DNA of 64,000 nt. Source: Primulina eburnea. Lineage: Eukaryota > Streptophyta > Magnoliopsida > Lamiales > Gesneriaceae. The DNA lies in assembly GCF_022965805.1 (NCBI RefSeq), contig NW_027331379.1, forward strand, positions 124,001 through 188,000. The letters are read 5' to 3'. Positions 1 to 9,407 of the stretch are shown here, one piece after another. Position 1 is the first letter of the stretch. Every line of letters starts with the position of its first letter. The notes under the pieces were generated by a model, which was not told where the DNA came from, did no database searches, and saw only the letters and a list, made by a program, of their open reading frames with translations. Made by a program: the position numbers and the translations under genes.

Positions 1-581
1 GCCATATTTATTTCTAAGTGCCTAACTTGTCAACAGGTGAAGATCGAGCATCAGAGACCTGCTGGGACATTGTTATCATTCCTCAATGGAAATGGGAGCA
101 TATTACGATGGATTTCGCGACTGGTCTTCCCAGAACGCAGAAAGGTTTCAACTCTATTTGGGTTATTGTTGATCGGTTGACCAAGTCAACGCATTTTCTT
201 CCAGTCAAGACAACGTATTCCATAAACCAGTATGCCGAAGAGTACATAGCAGAGATTGTTATACTTCATGGTGTTCCTGTGTCGATCGTGTCTGATTGTG
301 ACCCAAGATTTACTTCAGAGTTTTGGAAGATTTTGCACAGAGCTATGGGTTCACGGTTAGCATTTAGTACAGCATATCAACCCCAGAGTGACGGTCAATC
401 AGAGAGAGTTATTCAGATTCTAGAGGATATGCTCATGGCTTGTACTATCGATTATCCTGGTAGTTGGGATTCCAAATTGCCTCTTGTTGAGTTCACGTAC
501 AATAACAGTTACCAAGCGACGATTGGCATGGCACCGTATGAAGCACTTTATGGCACAATCCTGGTGAACGGTACGGTTTAA
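1..581 (+). pseudogene. gypsy-1 integrase fragment (Ty3/gypsy, Tekay-like)
   Basis: Broken remnant of a Ty3/gypsy integrase, the enzyme that inserts retrotransposon cDNA into chromosomes. The end of the zinc-binding domain (KCLTCQQ, 16-36) lies in one frame and the catalytic core continues in another (open from 18 to 581), so there is a frameshift near base 80. The core has the DDE triad: Asp32 (HITMDF), Asp93 (IVSDCDPRF, where Arg is usual for Cys) and Glu129 (SDGQSERVIQ), with DD35E spacing. It ends at PYEALYG, where an LTR-like insert begins. The chromodomain of the same element resumes near 2194, so about 450 bases normally lying between are missing. The RT and gag parts would be left of the window. 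Confidence 0.9.
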
Positions 582-2193
582 GTTTTCGTATGTTTATGGA
601 TTATTGGTTTAGATGTTAAGATTTGTGATTATGGGTTATAGTATTGTTGGTTATTATTGTTTTGTGGTGTTGTTGATATTAGTTGATGTGTAGTTGTATT
701 GTATCAGCGTTGCGATTCGATCTTTGTTGCGTAGAGTATTTTGTTGGCTACATAGGTGACCGCACCCGCACTCAAAATAGGACCGCACCCGCGGTCATTA
801 TTTTTAATTTTTGTGTTGAAGTGCCGAAGATATACCGCACCCGCGGTCAGGAATCCACCGCACCCGTGGTGTGTAGGCCGAGACCAGAGCGCACCCGCGG
901 TCCTTAATGGAGTGCACCCATGGTCGTCAATCATGGATTTTTGGATGAGATGTCGAAGGCATAGCGCACCCGCGGTGCAGAAGGCAGCGCACCCGTGGTC
1001 TGTGAACAGTAGAAGCGTGTTTTCGGATTTTAAGTGTTTTAAGTGGTTGAGTTGGCTCATTTCTCTCATTTCCTTCCCTCATTCTCGATTTTTCTCTTTA
1101 GGGGAGCTAGGGTTTCTTCATTCCTTAATTTCCTTTCTTTGATTCAAGCTTGTGGTTGGATTGTTGTTGAGAGAACAAGGATATTTTGGGATCAAGGAAA
1201 CTAAGGTAAGCTTTTGGTTTAATTTATTCTTGGTTTAGTGTTGGAAGAAATCATGGGTTTGGTGTTGGTTTTGGTTTTATGGATTAATTGATATGGGTTT
1301 ATGATTATTGAGATGTTGATGGTGTAATTTATTATTTATTGTTGGTGTAATTTATGGTTTATTGTTGTAGGAATTCAACCAAGGTTTAGAACCAAGTGTT
1401 CTAAGTGTTGTAAGTGGAATTTCATTCCTTGTGCTCACATGATATTATATGTATGGTGTTTCAATGGTTTTAATGTGCTATTCCCTTCATTTGATTCATG
1501 ATTATGTATTAATACACTTGTTATATATATAGGAGGCATTTTATGTCTCAATTTTGTTAAAAGGAATACAAGAGATTAGAGTTTTCAAAGTATTTGATAA
1601 AATGCCAAAGAGAGAGTTTAAATGATTTATGGATTGATAGATACATAGTCAGAGATAGCATGCAATTAGTTGATCAACGACCATAGGCTTATATCCCTCA
1701 GAGTTTTATCGATTTATATCGATGGGATATAGGTACAGAGACAGAGATACTATATAGATATCAATCCAACAGAGAAAAGAGAAATACCATCTTATTGTTA
1801 TATTGCTATGTTATTAATGTTTTAGAGTTGGTGGTATTTAATGTTTTCAAAGTCATGATTTTCAGAGTATCCTATGTATCATTGCTATGTAAGAGTTCCA
1901 CTTGCTGAGTTTTATACTCATTTCAGTTATTTCATGTGATGCAGATATGAGCGACGGGTAGGGACGTTGATTGTGGGCCGGAGTCATATGCATACCAAGA
2001 TGGAAGGAAGAAGATTATTTTTGCAAGCATTTTGGACATGATCACAAGAATGATATTTTGCTTTTTGTTGTATCATTTTATTGATCATGTGTATACTTTT
2101 GATTATTTATGAAATGTATTTTGAATCCTTGTTCCATTTTAAAGAAAATTTTAAATTCTGCTGTTATTTTAATAAAACCGGTCATAGGTGTCA
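582..2193 (+). mobile_element. LTR-like insert in gypsy-1 (Tekay-type LTR, boundaries uncertain)
   Basis: Non-coding block separating the integrase and chromodomain of gypsy-1. Its order of parts matches the LTRs at 16404 and 43941: a GC-rich repeat array, a CT-rich tract, CTAGGGTTT (about 1107), a short exon-like block before GTAAGT (about 1413), the hairpin TGAGTTTTATACTCA (1906-1920) and TGATGCAG (1937-1944). It ends near GGTGTCA at 2193. I could not find a clean left end or target-site duplication. It may be a solo LTR inserted with loss of flanking sequence, or a product of unequal recombination. Confidence 0.6.
753..1005. repeat. GC-rich palindromic word array (CGCACCCGCGGT)
   Basis: Eight or nine imperfect copies of CGCACCCGCGGT, sometimes CACCCGTGGT or CACCCATGGT, lie at irregular spacing in otherwise AT-rich LTR sequence. 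The core CCGCGG is self-complementary. Long open frames on both strands here only read through the array and give repeated peptides, so I do not call genes. Confidence 0.85.
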
Positions 2194-2448
2194 CACCACG
2201 TCTCTATGCTGAGGAAGTATATGACAAATCCTTCGCATGTTCTGAACTTCGAGCCGTTGCAGCTTACTCCGAACATGTCCTATGAGGAGAGACCAGAGCA
2301 GATCTTAGACAGTCAGGAGAAGAAGCTTCGGAACAAGCTGGTTAAGCGAGTGAAGGTCAAATGGCTGAACCATTCAGAGGAGGAAGCTACGTGGGAGCCT
2401 GAGCCAGAGATAAGGAGTCGTTATCCGGAGTTATTCGGTGAGTTTTAA
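2188..2448 (+). pseudogene. gypsy-1 chromodomain fragment
   Basis: C-terminal end of the gypsy-1 polyprotein. It begins in the insert junction; genuine homology starts at HVSMLRKYM (about 2197). The part from RPEQILD to EATWEPE is the usual end of chromovirus integrase and its chromodomain, which in this group steers insertion to heterochromatin. KVKWLNHSEEEATWEPE carries the aromatic residues typical of the fold. It ends in a stop followed by GAGGACGAAATTT and a purine tract, the usual Tekay/Del 3' end. The first codon reported here (GTG) is only an open-frame limit. Confidence 0.85.
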
Positions 2449-2470
2449 TTTCGAGGACGAAATTTCTTTT

Positions 2471-2482
2471 AAGGGGGAGGGT
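2471..2482 (+). other. Polypurine tract of gypsy-1
   Basis: AAGGGGGAGGG lies immediately 5' of the TG that starts the 3' LTR. It is the expected primer site for plus-strand DNA synthesis and supports the strand and the LTR start. Confidence 0.8.
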
Positions 2483-3849
2483 TGTAGAACCCGTAAATTA
2501 GACTACGTATAAACCATGCGTAATTCTAGTATTTAAATTAAAATTATTTTTATGCATGAAAACTTAAATTCCTTTCTTTAAATATTATTATTTCATGCAG
2601 TAGTTTAATTGTTACCTTTTCAGTTAAATAAGTGAAGCCGGACTGGAGTTGGAGTATTGAGATAAAATTAATATTAAGAAAACATTCCTAGAATTTATTT
2701 AAGATAAATAATAAGTTAGTTTAATGTGAAATAATGTCTAAGGAATTATTTAAATAATTTAAGAAAAGTAGTAAATAAAGTTCAATAATCAACTTCTTAA
2801 TTCGCTAAAATATTTAATGGGTAGATAAAACACTAGAGATTTAAAATTAAATAATTAAGAAATATTTTCCCCTCCATTTTATTTAAAATTTTGGCCATAT
2901 CACTTTAAAAAGATTTAAATATTGTCAACTCTCCATCTTTGATTTATTTCCTTATCTTCTCTTGAGAGAAATTCCATCACATTTAATCCTCATTTAATTA
3001 TTATTTAAGCAATATTTCTACCATGTTATCTAGAAACTTTTCCCTTACTTTTTAAATAAAAAAAATCGGTCACCCCTTATTATGAAAGATTTAAATTAGT
3101 TTGACAACCCATTTCTTTATTATCTTTCCTTAACCTTTTCTAGATAGATAATCCTTCAACATTTAATCTTCAATAATTATTAATTAAGCAATTTTCCTAC
3201 CCATTTGTTTTACTAAATTTCGGCCATCAACATTTCTAGATTTTGGCAACTCATTCCTTTGATTCATTTCCTTATTCTTTGCATAGTAGATAATACCCTT
3301 CATTTTTAATCACCGCTAATTAACAATTAAGCAATATCCTCCCTCACTTTACTAAGCTAGAATTCGGCCCTCACCCTAGAAAATATTCCTCAAAATCTTT
3401 TTGATAGCAAATCATTTCCATTATCTCACCAACAACTAAGATAGCAAGATTCATTCCTCCCTTTTTATCTTGCAAACTTCCCTTTCTCTTCCGTAGACAT
3501 TTCCCTCTCCCCCAATCTCGAAATTCAGAGCATATTTAGAAGAAAACCCAGCCAAGAAATCGTGAGGTTCAAGAGAAAAATAAGAGAGAACGTGAGAAAA
3601 GAAAAGAGCACTCTGTCTCCTCCGCGCCGCGTCATCGTTTCGTTTGTTTTTCCTTCAAAACAAACCAAGGCATGTATATGTTTTCTTTTACTCTTCAATC
3701 AAGCCATATAGGTATTTTTAAACATCACATGTACATGATTTAATTGCATGGAAACCGAAATACATATCAGCACTTTTCGAAAATCATGTGCAGAATTTTA
3801 CGGTCACTTCATTGCTTCACGGTTTTGGGTATTGTTTGATGTTTTCAGG

Positions 3850-4620
3850 TGGTTGGCTCGTGTCCAGGCTCCCAAGGCTGCCCCTAGACATGTTCTAGGA
3901 CATTTTAGGATCATATTGGTCCATTTGTTCAAGCCCTATTCATGTTGAAATTCAGAAATGACAGCAACTCTTCCCTAGTGTCACTTGTGTTTCGATTTTC
4001 TGTTATTTTGCTGTCAAGAGGGAGTTTCTGATCTTGGCTGCCCTAGGGGCTATAGCCATGGTTAGAACACCTCCTTATTATGTCTAAGACGTGGCCAAGT
4101 CGGTTTTTCAAAGCTTGGTCCATGATGGAATTGGTTTTTAAATCAAAACAAGAACAGCCCCCCTTCGACCCCTTAAATTTTCTGCAAGCGTATATTTCGG
4201 TTTTGTGGTGTGGTGTGAATCTTGGTTGGCCTCTGGCCCTTAGCCACGGTTCATACCATATCCTTGATGTCTAGATCATTCCATGGTGAATCAAAAGGCC
4301 ACTGGAATGGCACAGGACAGCAAACGAAGCATTACTCTCCACGCACGCAAGGGTGCTCTCGGGTGAGACCCATCGTGTGATTCATGGAGTGGTTCGAATT
4401 GTGGCTGGCCTAGGGTCCTTAGCCATGGTTCAAACCATTCCTTACGAGGTTGGTAAGAGGTTCTGATTGGTGGTTCAAGTCCAAATGGACATTAGCCTCG
4501 CAAACAACGCAAGGAAACGCTCACGCACGCTGGTGTATTTTTTACAGCAAGTGCGTTGCGGTTCAGAGGTGCATTTCGGGTCCTTGGTTGGCTTTTAGCC
4601 TATGGCCTTGGACTGGACAG
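3850..4620 (+). repeat. About 180-bp periodic units inside the gypsy-1 LTR
   Basis: A degenerate block of the type GGNTGGCCTAGGG..CTTAGCCATGGTT recurs near 3850, 4037, 4219, 4397 and 4580, at steps of 178-187 bp. A second block, GCAAAC followed by CACGCACGC, recurs at about 4320 and 4501. This looks like an old head-to-tail expansion. Confidence 0.6.
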
Positions 4621-5125
4621 TACCTCATCGAGTTAGGAAGGTCATGTTTTTTGCCGTTCGTGATTCGGATAAGTTTAGTGGTCGTACGAGAATTTACGGT
4701 GTAATGTGCCAAAGTGACTCTCGAAAGAGCGTTTCATGTTTTGGCCTCCATTCACCAAAATTTCGAGTACTTTAATTTTAAGAGCATTATTTCATCATTT
4801 TAGGTGTATTTTAGTCATGACTAAATGATGATTCGGTGTTGGTTTGGGTTGGCACGGAGTCATGATTAAATACTAAGTCATTGAGCCTAATTGTCTCGTT
4901 TTTGGAGTCAATTACAAAGTTTGGTCAAGTAAAACCATTTACATATTTTTCATGTCAGATTTAGGTCGCAGCGAGCTTGGGAACGATCCAACTCATGTGG
5001 TAAAATTATTACAGGATATTTAGTTATGTGATTAATTATTTTACGTGCATAAAAATAGATAAAAAATTCATTTTTGAGATTTATGCGTTATTGCTTGCGG
5101 CCACTTCACTGTCATGGGATTATTA

Positions 5126-5270
5126 CTTCACCCGGTGGTCACTTACTGGCTCAGTTCATCCCGATGGTCACTTACCGGTCAGTCCAGTTCCACCCAGTAT
5201 GCTCTGGCATTAGTCTGATCAGACGCTCATTACTTCACCCGGTGGTCACTTACCGGTTCAGTTCAGTGCA
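5126..5270 (+). repeat. Short tandem repeat CGGTGGTCACTTACCGG
   Basis: Three copies of a roughly 30-base unit built around CGGTGGTCACTTACCGGTTC occur at about 5131, 5162 and 5241 in the 3' third of the gypsy-1 LTR. The CCGG/CGGT ends are partly self-complementary. Confidence 0.65.
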
Positions 5271-5799
5271 GTTCATGGGGCCACTTGCGTAGAACATAAT
5301 CTCAACAGCAAAACTACGAAATGTTATTTTGTGACAGGGCTTTAAGGAGCAAATTTTTTTACTTATGATTTTCAGTTCAGTTATGCACATATTATAATTA
5401 CTCATGACATGATATTTTACGTTATGCCTCACGACATGATATTTTCCCTTTGCATGCGAGTTTATTATTTATTTACTTGTTAAGTACGATATATGCATGC
5501 TGAGTTTTTAGACTCACTAGACTTGATTGTTGTAGGTACTGATGATGTCGGGACCGGGGGCGGGAACGAGTAAGCTAGCTTGGGTCGGTAGTAGTGGAAC
5601 CCGAGGACCTCACTTTCAGCATTTATCATTTTATGATCAAACATTTTTATCGTTGTTGGATTATTTCAAATTGTTATTTTGAAAAACAATAATTTCTTCC
5701 GCTGCTATTTCGAACATTAAACTTTATTTATCAGTTTATCTTATGAACGAGACATTTTAATTATGTAAAAAGAAAATTTCAATTTTTTGATGATCTTTG

Positions 5800-6245
5800 G
5801 AGATAGAATCTTCTCAGAGCCAGATTCAGTTACAATCAACTTGCATTTTATTGTTTTTTCTGAACAGCTTTCTTCTTTTGAACTGATTTGGGAGCTTGTT
5901 CAGTCCCAATCTCCTTCTTGATCTTCAAGAATTCTTCAGGAGATATTTCCAACTTCGATTTTTGTGGCTGAACGATTTTTGCGTTTTCTGTTTTGATGAT
6001 CTTTCTGAATCATCAGCCACCAGTACTTTGACTTTCATCAAATAACTCAGTTTCACTTCAAACCCTTTGGATTGCTTGGTTGATTGAAACATATTTCTCA
6101 AGATATTGAAGATAATGTGCTTCCAGTTCAGTCTTCGACCAGCCATAATAACAGTAATAGCCTGAAATTTCTCCAAGGTTAGTGCAGCAAATGATCCTGC
6201 CTTTGCTAATAGCCCCTTGACTACAATATCAGCCAGCAACTGAAC
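5800..6245 (-). pseudogene. Env-like / putative plant transposon protein fragment of copia-1
   Basis: The minus-strand open frame 6239-5925 reads MLADIVVKGLLAKAGSF, then EKFQAITVIMAGRRLNW and IIFNILRNMF. This resembles the domain called putative plant transposon protein, found in the extra ORF after pol in SIRE and Athila elements; the name is from memory of the family and was not searched. It is a fragment: the N-terminal part is missing, and lysine-rich sequence follows after frame breaks. Its place downstream of RNase H is where SIRE elements carry an env-like ORF. Function is unknown. Confidence 0.6.
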
Positions 6246-6290
6246 TTCTAGCTACTGATTACGTCTCTTCATATTCTTTAAACATGGGCT

Positions 6291-6298
6291 TATAAATA
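6291..6298 (+). promoter_or_regulatory. TATA box for the antisense ORF
   Basis: TATAAATA lies 55 bp before the ATG at 6353. A start site about 30 bp downstream would leave a 5' leader of about 30 bases. The ATG context AAAATGG is favourable for plants. This promoter points opposite to copia-1 transcription. Confidence 0.5.
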
Positions 6299-6352
6299 AA
6301 AGCAACAAGGTTAGTTTAAACACATTAGCAACCAAATATATCATAATATAAA

Positions 6353-6766
6353 ATGGCAGGTCCAAGCAGTTCAAAGGTCCTTGACTTGGTTGAGGAGTTC
6401 AACGAAGCTGCTTTCGAACAACGAAAGGTTGCTATGGATGATGAAATCTTCCATAAAGTTTTCTGCTTTTGGCAAAAACTCCAAGATCTCCAGCTCAGTC
6501 TACAGGGAGCAGCAGGTGCTACCTCCAAACAGGTGGCACTAGTGAAAAAATATCGGCGGCGCATGTGCGTTGCTGATGAGGTGGATATCTTTACTGATGA
6601 AGGTATCTACCTACTAATGCTGAAGAAGGATAAACGAACTCTGAAACGCATAGCGATTTCAGAGGGTTTTTTGAAGACTTCCACGGGGGCCATATCTCGT
6701 TGTTTGGCCTTGTGGAGGCTTGCTGTTAAGACTGAAGTGAAACTTGTACGCTCAGTTTATTATTAA
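6353..6766 (+). CDS. Antisense ORF (137 aa) inside copia-1, unknown function
   Basis: An uninterrupted 137-codon frame lies on the strand opposite to copia-1, between RNase H and the env-like remnant. All the sense genes around it are broken, so an intact frame of this length stands out. The predicted protein begins MAGPSSSKVLDLVEEFNEAA. It is rich in charged and amphipathic helix-like segments (about residues 8-50) and has a basic patch KKYRRRM near residue 68 and a second lysine-rich segment near 92-98. I see no signal peptide, membrane segment or known motif. Antisense ORFs have been reported at this position in some plant retrotransposons (Tat/Ogre and SIRE groups). Alternatives are a captured gene fragment or a chance frame. 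Confidence 0.5.
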   Translation: MAGPSSSKVLDLVEEFNEAAFEQRKVAMDDEIFHKVFCFWQKLQDLQLSLQGAAGATSKQVALVKKYRRRMCVADEVDIFTDEGIYLLMLKKDKRTLKRIAISEGFLKTSTGAISRCLALWRLAVKTEVKLVRSVYY

Positions 6767-6989
6767 TGAAATGTTTATCTATTTTATCTTTGTTTCTTTA
6801 CTTTCTCCCAATAGACTAATATCAGTTGATAAATATATAACAAACTGAGTACGACGAAAGATAAGAGTTTAACTGACCACAGTTGATAAATGTTTAAATG
6901 AACGATAGCACACTGAATAATTTATCAACTGATGAAAACGATCATAAGACTGATTAAGACAAATTAATTAAACCAATTATATTGCGAAA
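6767..6989 (-). other. Spacer between copia-1 RNase H and the antisense ORF
   Basis: Non-coding. It holds three copies of CAGTTGATAAAT or its complement (near 6827, 6880 and 6920), part of the element-wide enrichment of the TCAGTT word. No gene is seen. Confidence 0.5.
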
Positions 6990-7702
6990 ATGAGAAAACT
7001 TAGCCTCAGGTAATGGTTTAGTGAATATATCAGCAGCTTGTTGTTCAGTTAACACATATTCCAGTCTGATTGCTTTCTTCAAGGCATGATCTCTGATGAA
7101 GTGAAGCCTGACATCTATATGCTTCGTCCTTGATTGAAGAACAGGATTATAAGTGATGGCAATCGTGCTTGTGTTGTCACAAAATATGGGTGATTCTTTG
7201 GAAATAACTCCATAGTCTTTTAATTGTTGCTGGATACGGAGTAGTTGAGCACACCAACTACCAGCAGCAAGGTATTCTACTTCAGTTGTGGAGGTAGCTA
7301 TGGATGTCTGCTTCTTGCTGAACCAAGAAATCAGTCGGTCTCCTAGAAACTGACATGATCCACTTTTACTTTTACGATCAAGCTTACATCCTTCATAATT
7401 TGCATCTGAATATCCAACTAAATTGAAAGAAGAGTCTTTAGAGTACTATAACCCAACATTTAATATGCCTTAATTAAGATATTTTAAAATACGTTTGGCA
7501 GCAGAAAAATGTGTCTGCTTAGGGTTTGCTTGAAACCTAGCACACATACATACAACAAATACAATATCAGGACGACTAGTAGTTAGGTACAATAATGAAC
7601 CTATTAAACCTCTGTAGAGTGTCGCCTCAACTGATATTTCCCCTTGATCAGTGTCCAGTTTAACTGATGAGCTCATGAGAGTACTTGCAGCTGAACACAA
7701 TT
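6990..7702 (-). pseudogene. copia-1 RT end and RNase H
   Basis: Read on the minus strand from 7702, the frame resumes the RT connection domain with STLMSSSVKLD, YRGLIGSLLYLTTSRPDI and AAKRILKYL. After a stop it continues with RNase H motifs: YSDANYEGCKLDRKS, TSTTEVEYLAAG, IFCDNTSTIAI and TKHIDVRLHFIRDH. The order and spacing are normal for Ty1/copia. At least two in-frame stops (near 7470 and 7450) break it. The 5' half of RT is on the other side of the solo LTR at 7703-9407. Confidence 0.85.
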
Positions 7703-9407
7703 TGTGGGGACCCGGACGCTAATCATCTTTTAAATCGTCATTGGGACTAATCTAATCTAATTATAATACACAGGGTCTAATTTTTAATTTTTTTTTAAAA
7801 TACGGAAGGTAATGGAATCAAACTCCTATACATATCAGTATAAAAGTATAAATCTCAAACATCATACAATAATTTACATCTCAGGTTCAACACCTAATTA
7901 TCAAGTGTTTAAATCCTATCTCTAGTCCAAGTCCGGAATCACCACTCTAACCTCGATCTGTCTTCACCTCTGTGACCCTGTACATGTCCCACCTGTTGTC
8001 ATGCACACATACAAACAAGACAACTGTCGGATAACTCCGGTGAGATATAAATATCCCAGTATAAACAATGTATCAATACAATCATATAAAACATATATAA
8101 AAGCATAAACAATCATTAAAAACATGTATTCAAATCTGACTACATTAATCGATACAAATCTGTACCTAAATCTAGGACTCGTTTCTAATCTAGGGATCCC
8201 GATTTAAATTTAGACTTTGGTATGCTGTATCGAGTGTCTATAATAGACGTCGATCTACATCTAAAGCTCATCGATACACCGTAAGTCTAGAGTCTTATCG
8301 GTTCTGAGAAAGACTCGGCGGTTCTGCCCTAGCTAGGCTGATCTGCCCTAGACTCAAACTCTGGCTCTGCTATCATTCAATAGACTAAACATATCAAATC
8401 TGATAATCTGCAATATCAATGCAATAAAATAACGTATGTGGTTTAGGGAAACTCAAGTCAAACCTAACTCGAGTTGTGCAATCCCGAATCAACATTAATT
8501 TATACCTTTCTTGCTGTCGATCTGATACAATCAAAGACTTGATTCAAAGTCTGTCACTGTTCATTCTGGCAATGACAATATCAATATTCTGTATCAATAT
8601 TCTAATCAAATCCCAACGTCTCTGTTTTATCAAATTCTGACAGTACAACAGTACAATCTTGCGATACTGATAATACTATATCAGTCTAAACCAATTCCAA
8701 TAATTTACAATCAACTACCATACAAATCTGATATCATTTCTAGTCAATTTCATTCTGAAATTCATAACAATTCCATATTCAGTCCGTTTCTTAATCTGAC
8801 TTCTATTATACGCTGTCTAACATGTCAAGAACATCATATATGAATTACATTCAATTCTGACAATATTATAATTTCAATACATGTCAAAATGTAGTAAAAC
8901 TTACGTCCAGTTGTAGCCTGCGTTGATAGGACCATAGTACCGAAGTCGGATTTAAAATCTAACGGACAGATCTTTCCCAAAATGCGTAATGATTTTTCAC
9001 TTCTTCCCCCAAAGCTTTTCTCGGAAAAATGAAGGGGAAACGAAGCTGGTTACATATATATATCAATGCATGCATACAGCGAGGTGGCACAATTTTTGCA
9101 AAACATGTTGAACCGCGGGTGCGCTCCCTGTTCTACCGCGGGTGCGGTGCTTGACCGCGGGTGCGCTGTCTCCTAGACCGCGGGTGCGGTGATCATTCTG
9201 TAAAAATAGCATACCCTACTGTCTCCTCACCACGGGTGCGGTCTAAACATGAGTGTGGGTGCGGTGTTGCTTCGGCAACACATTCTGCAATTCAAAATAA
9301 ATGGCCGCAGATTATCTTAAATCGTGTCTCAATTGGCCCTTTCGTAATCACGTTAAATTATAAGTCAATAATCATTGATTAACAGTGATTAATTCTCGGG
9401 CATTACA
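7703..9407 (-). mobile_element. Solo LTR of the gypsy-2 family
   Basis: On the minus strand it starts TGTAATGCCCGAGA and ends GTCCCCACA, the same ends as the gypsy-2 5' LTR at 21491-31924. Its 1705 bp is close to the roughly 1709 bp of that LTR without its insert. It is flanked by perfect 5-bp duplications CAATT (7698-7702 and 9408-9412), and removing it restores copia-1 RT continuity. It was left by LTR-LTR recombination of a full element. Hairpin CCGGAGTTATCCG lies at 8028-8040 and GACAACAG|GT just beyond. No gene is present. Confidence 0.93.
9113..9262. repeat. GC-rich palindromic word array in the solo LTR
   Basis: Six copies of ACCGCGGGTGCG(G/C)T or close variants (one ACCACGGGTGCGGT, one GTGTGGGTGCGGT) lie in 150 bp. 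Read on the LTR strand they are CGCACCCGCGGT, the same word as at 753-1005 in a different LTR. The array sits just upstream (LTR sense) of a TATATATATG run near 9052-9063. Confidence 0.85.

Larger units (their letters stand above)
2483..5781 (+). mobile_element. 3' LTR of gypsy-1 (Tekay-like, about 3.3 kb)
   Basis: The LTR starts TGTAGAACCCG right after the polypurine tract. The right end is placed at TTTCA (5781), where copia-1 sequence resumes; this end is inferred because no second LTR is in the window. The first 1.2 kb is very AT-rich. The middle holds units of about 180 bp (3850-4620). A hairpin TGAGTTTTTAGACTCA lies at 5501-5516, about 270 bp before the end, followed by TGTTGTAG|GT. Short open frames inside have no recognisable domain. 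No gene is seen in this stretch. Confidence 0.75.

Noticed and set aside
1105..1116. CTAGGGTTT as interstitial telomere repeat
   Set aside because: A single copy in the leader of the LTR; better read as a telo-box-like promoter element.
704..1142. Overlapping open frames on both strands with repeated peptides
   Set aside because: They only read through the GC-rich CGCACCCGCGGT array; no start context, no domain.
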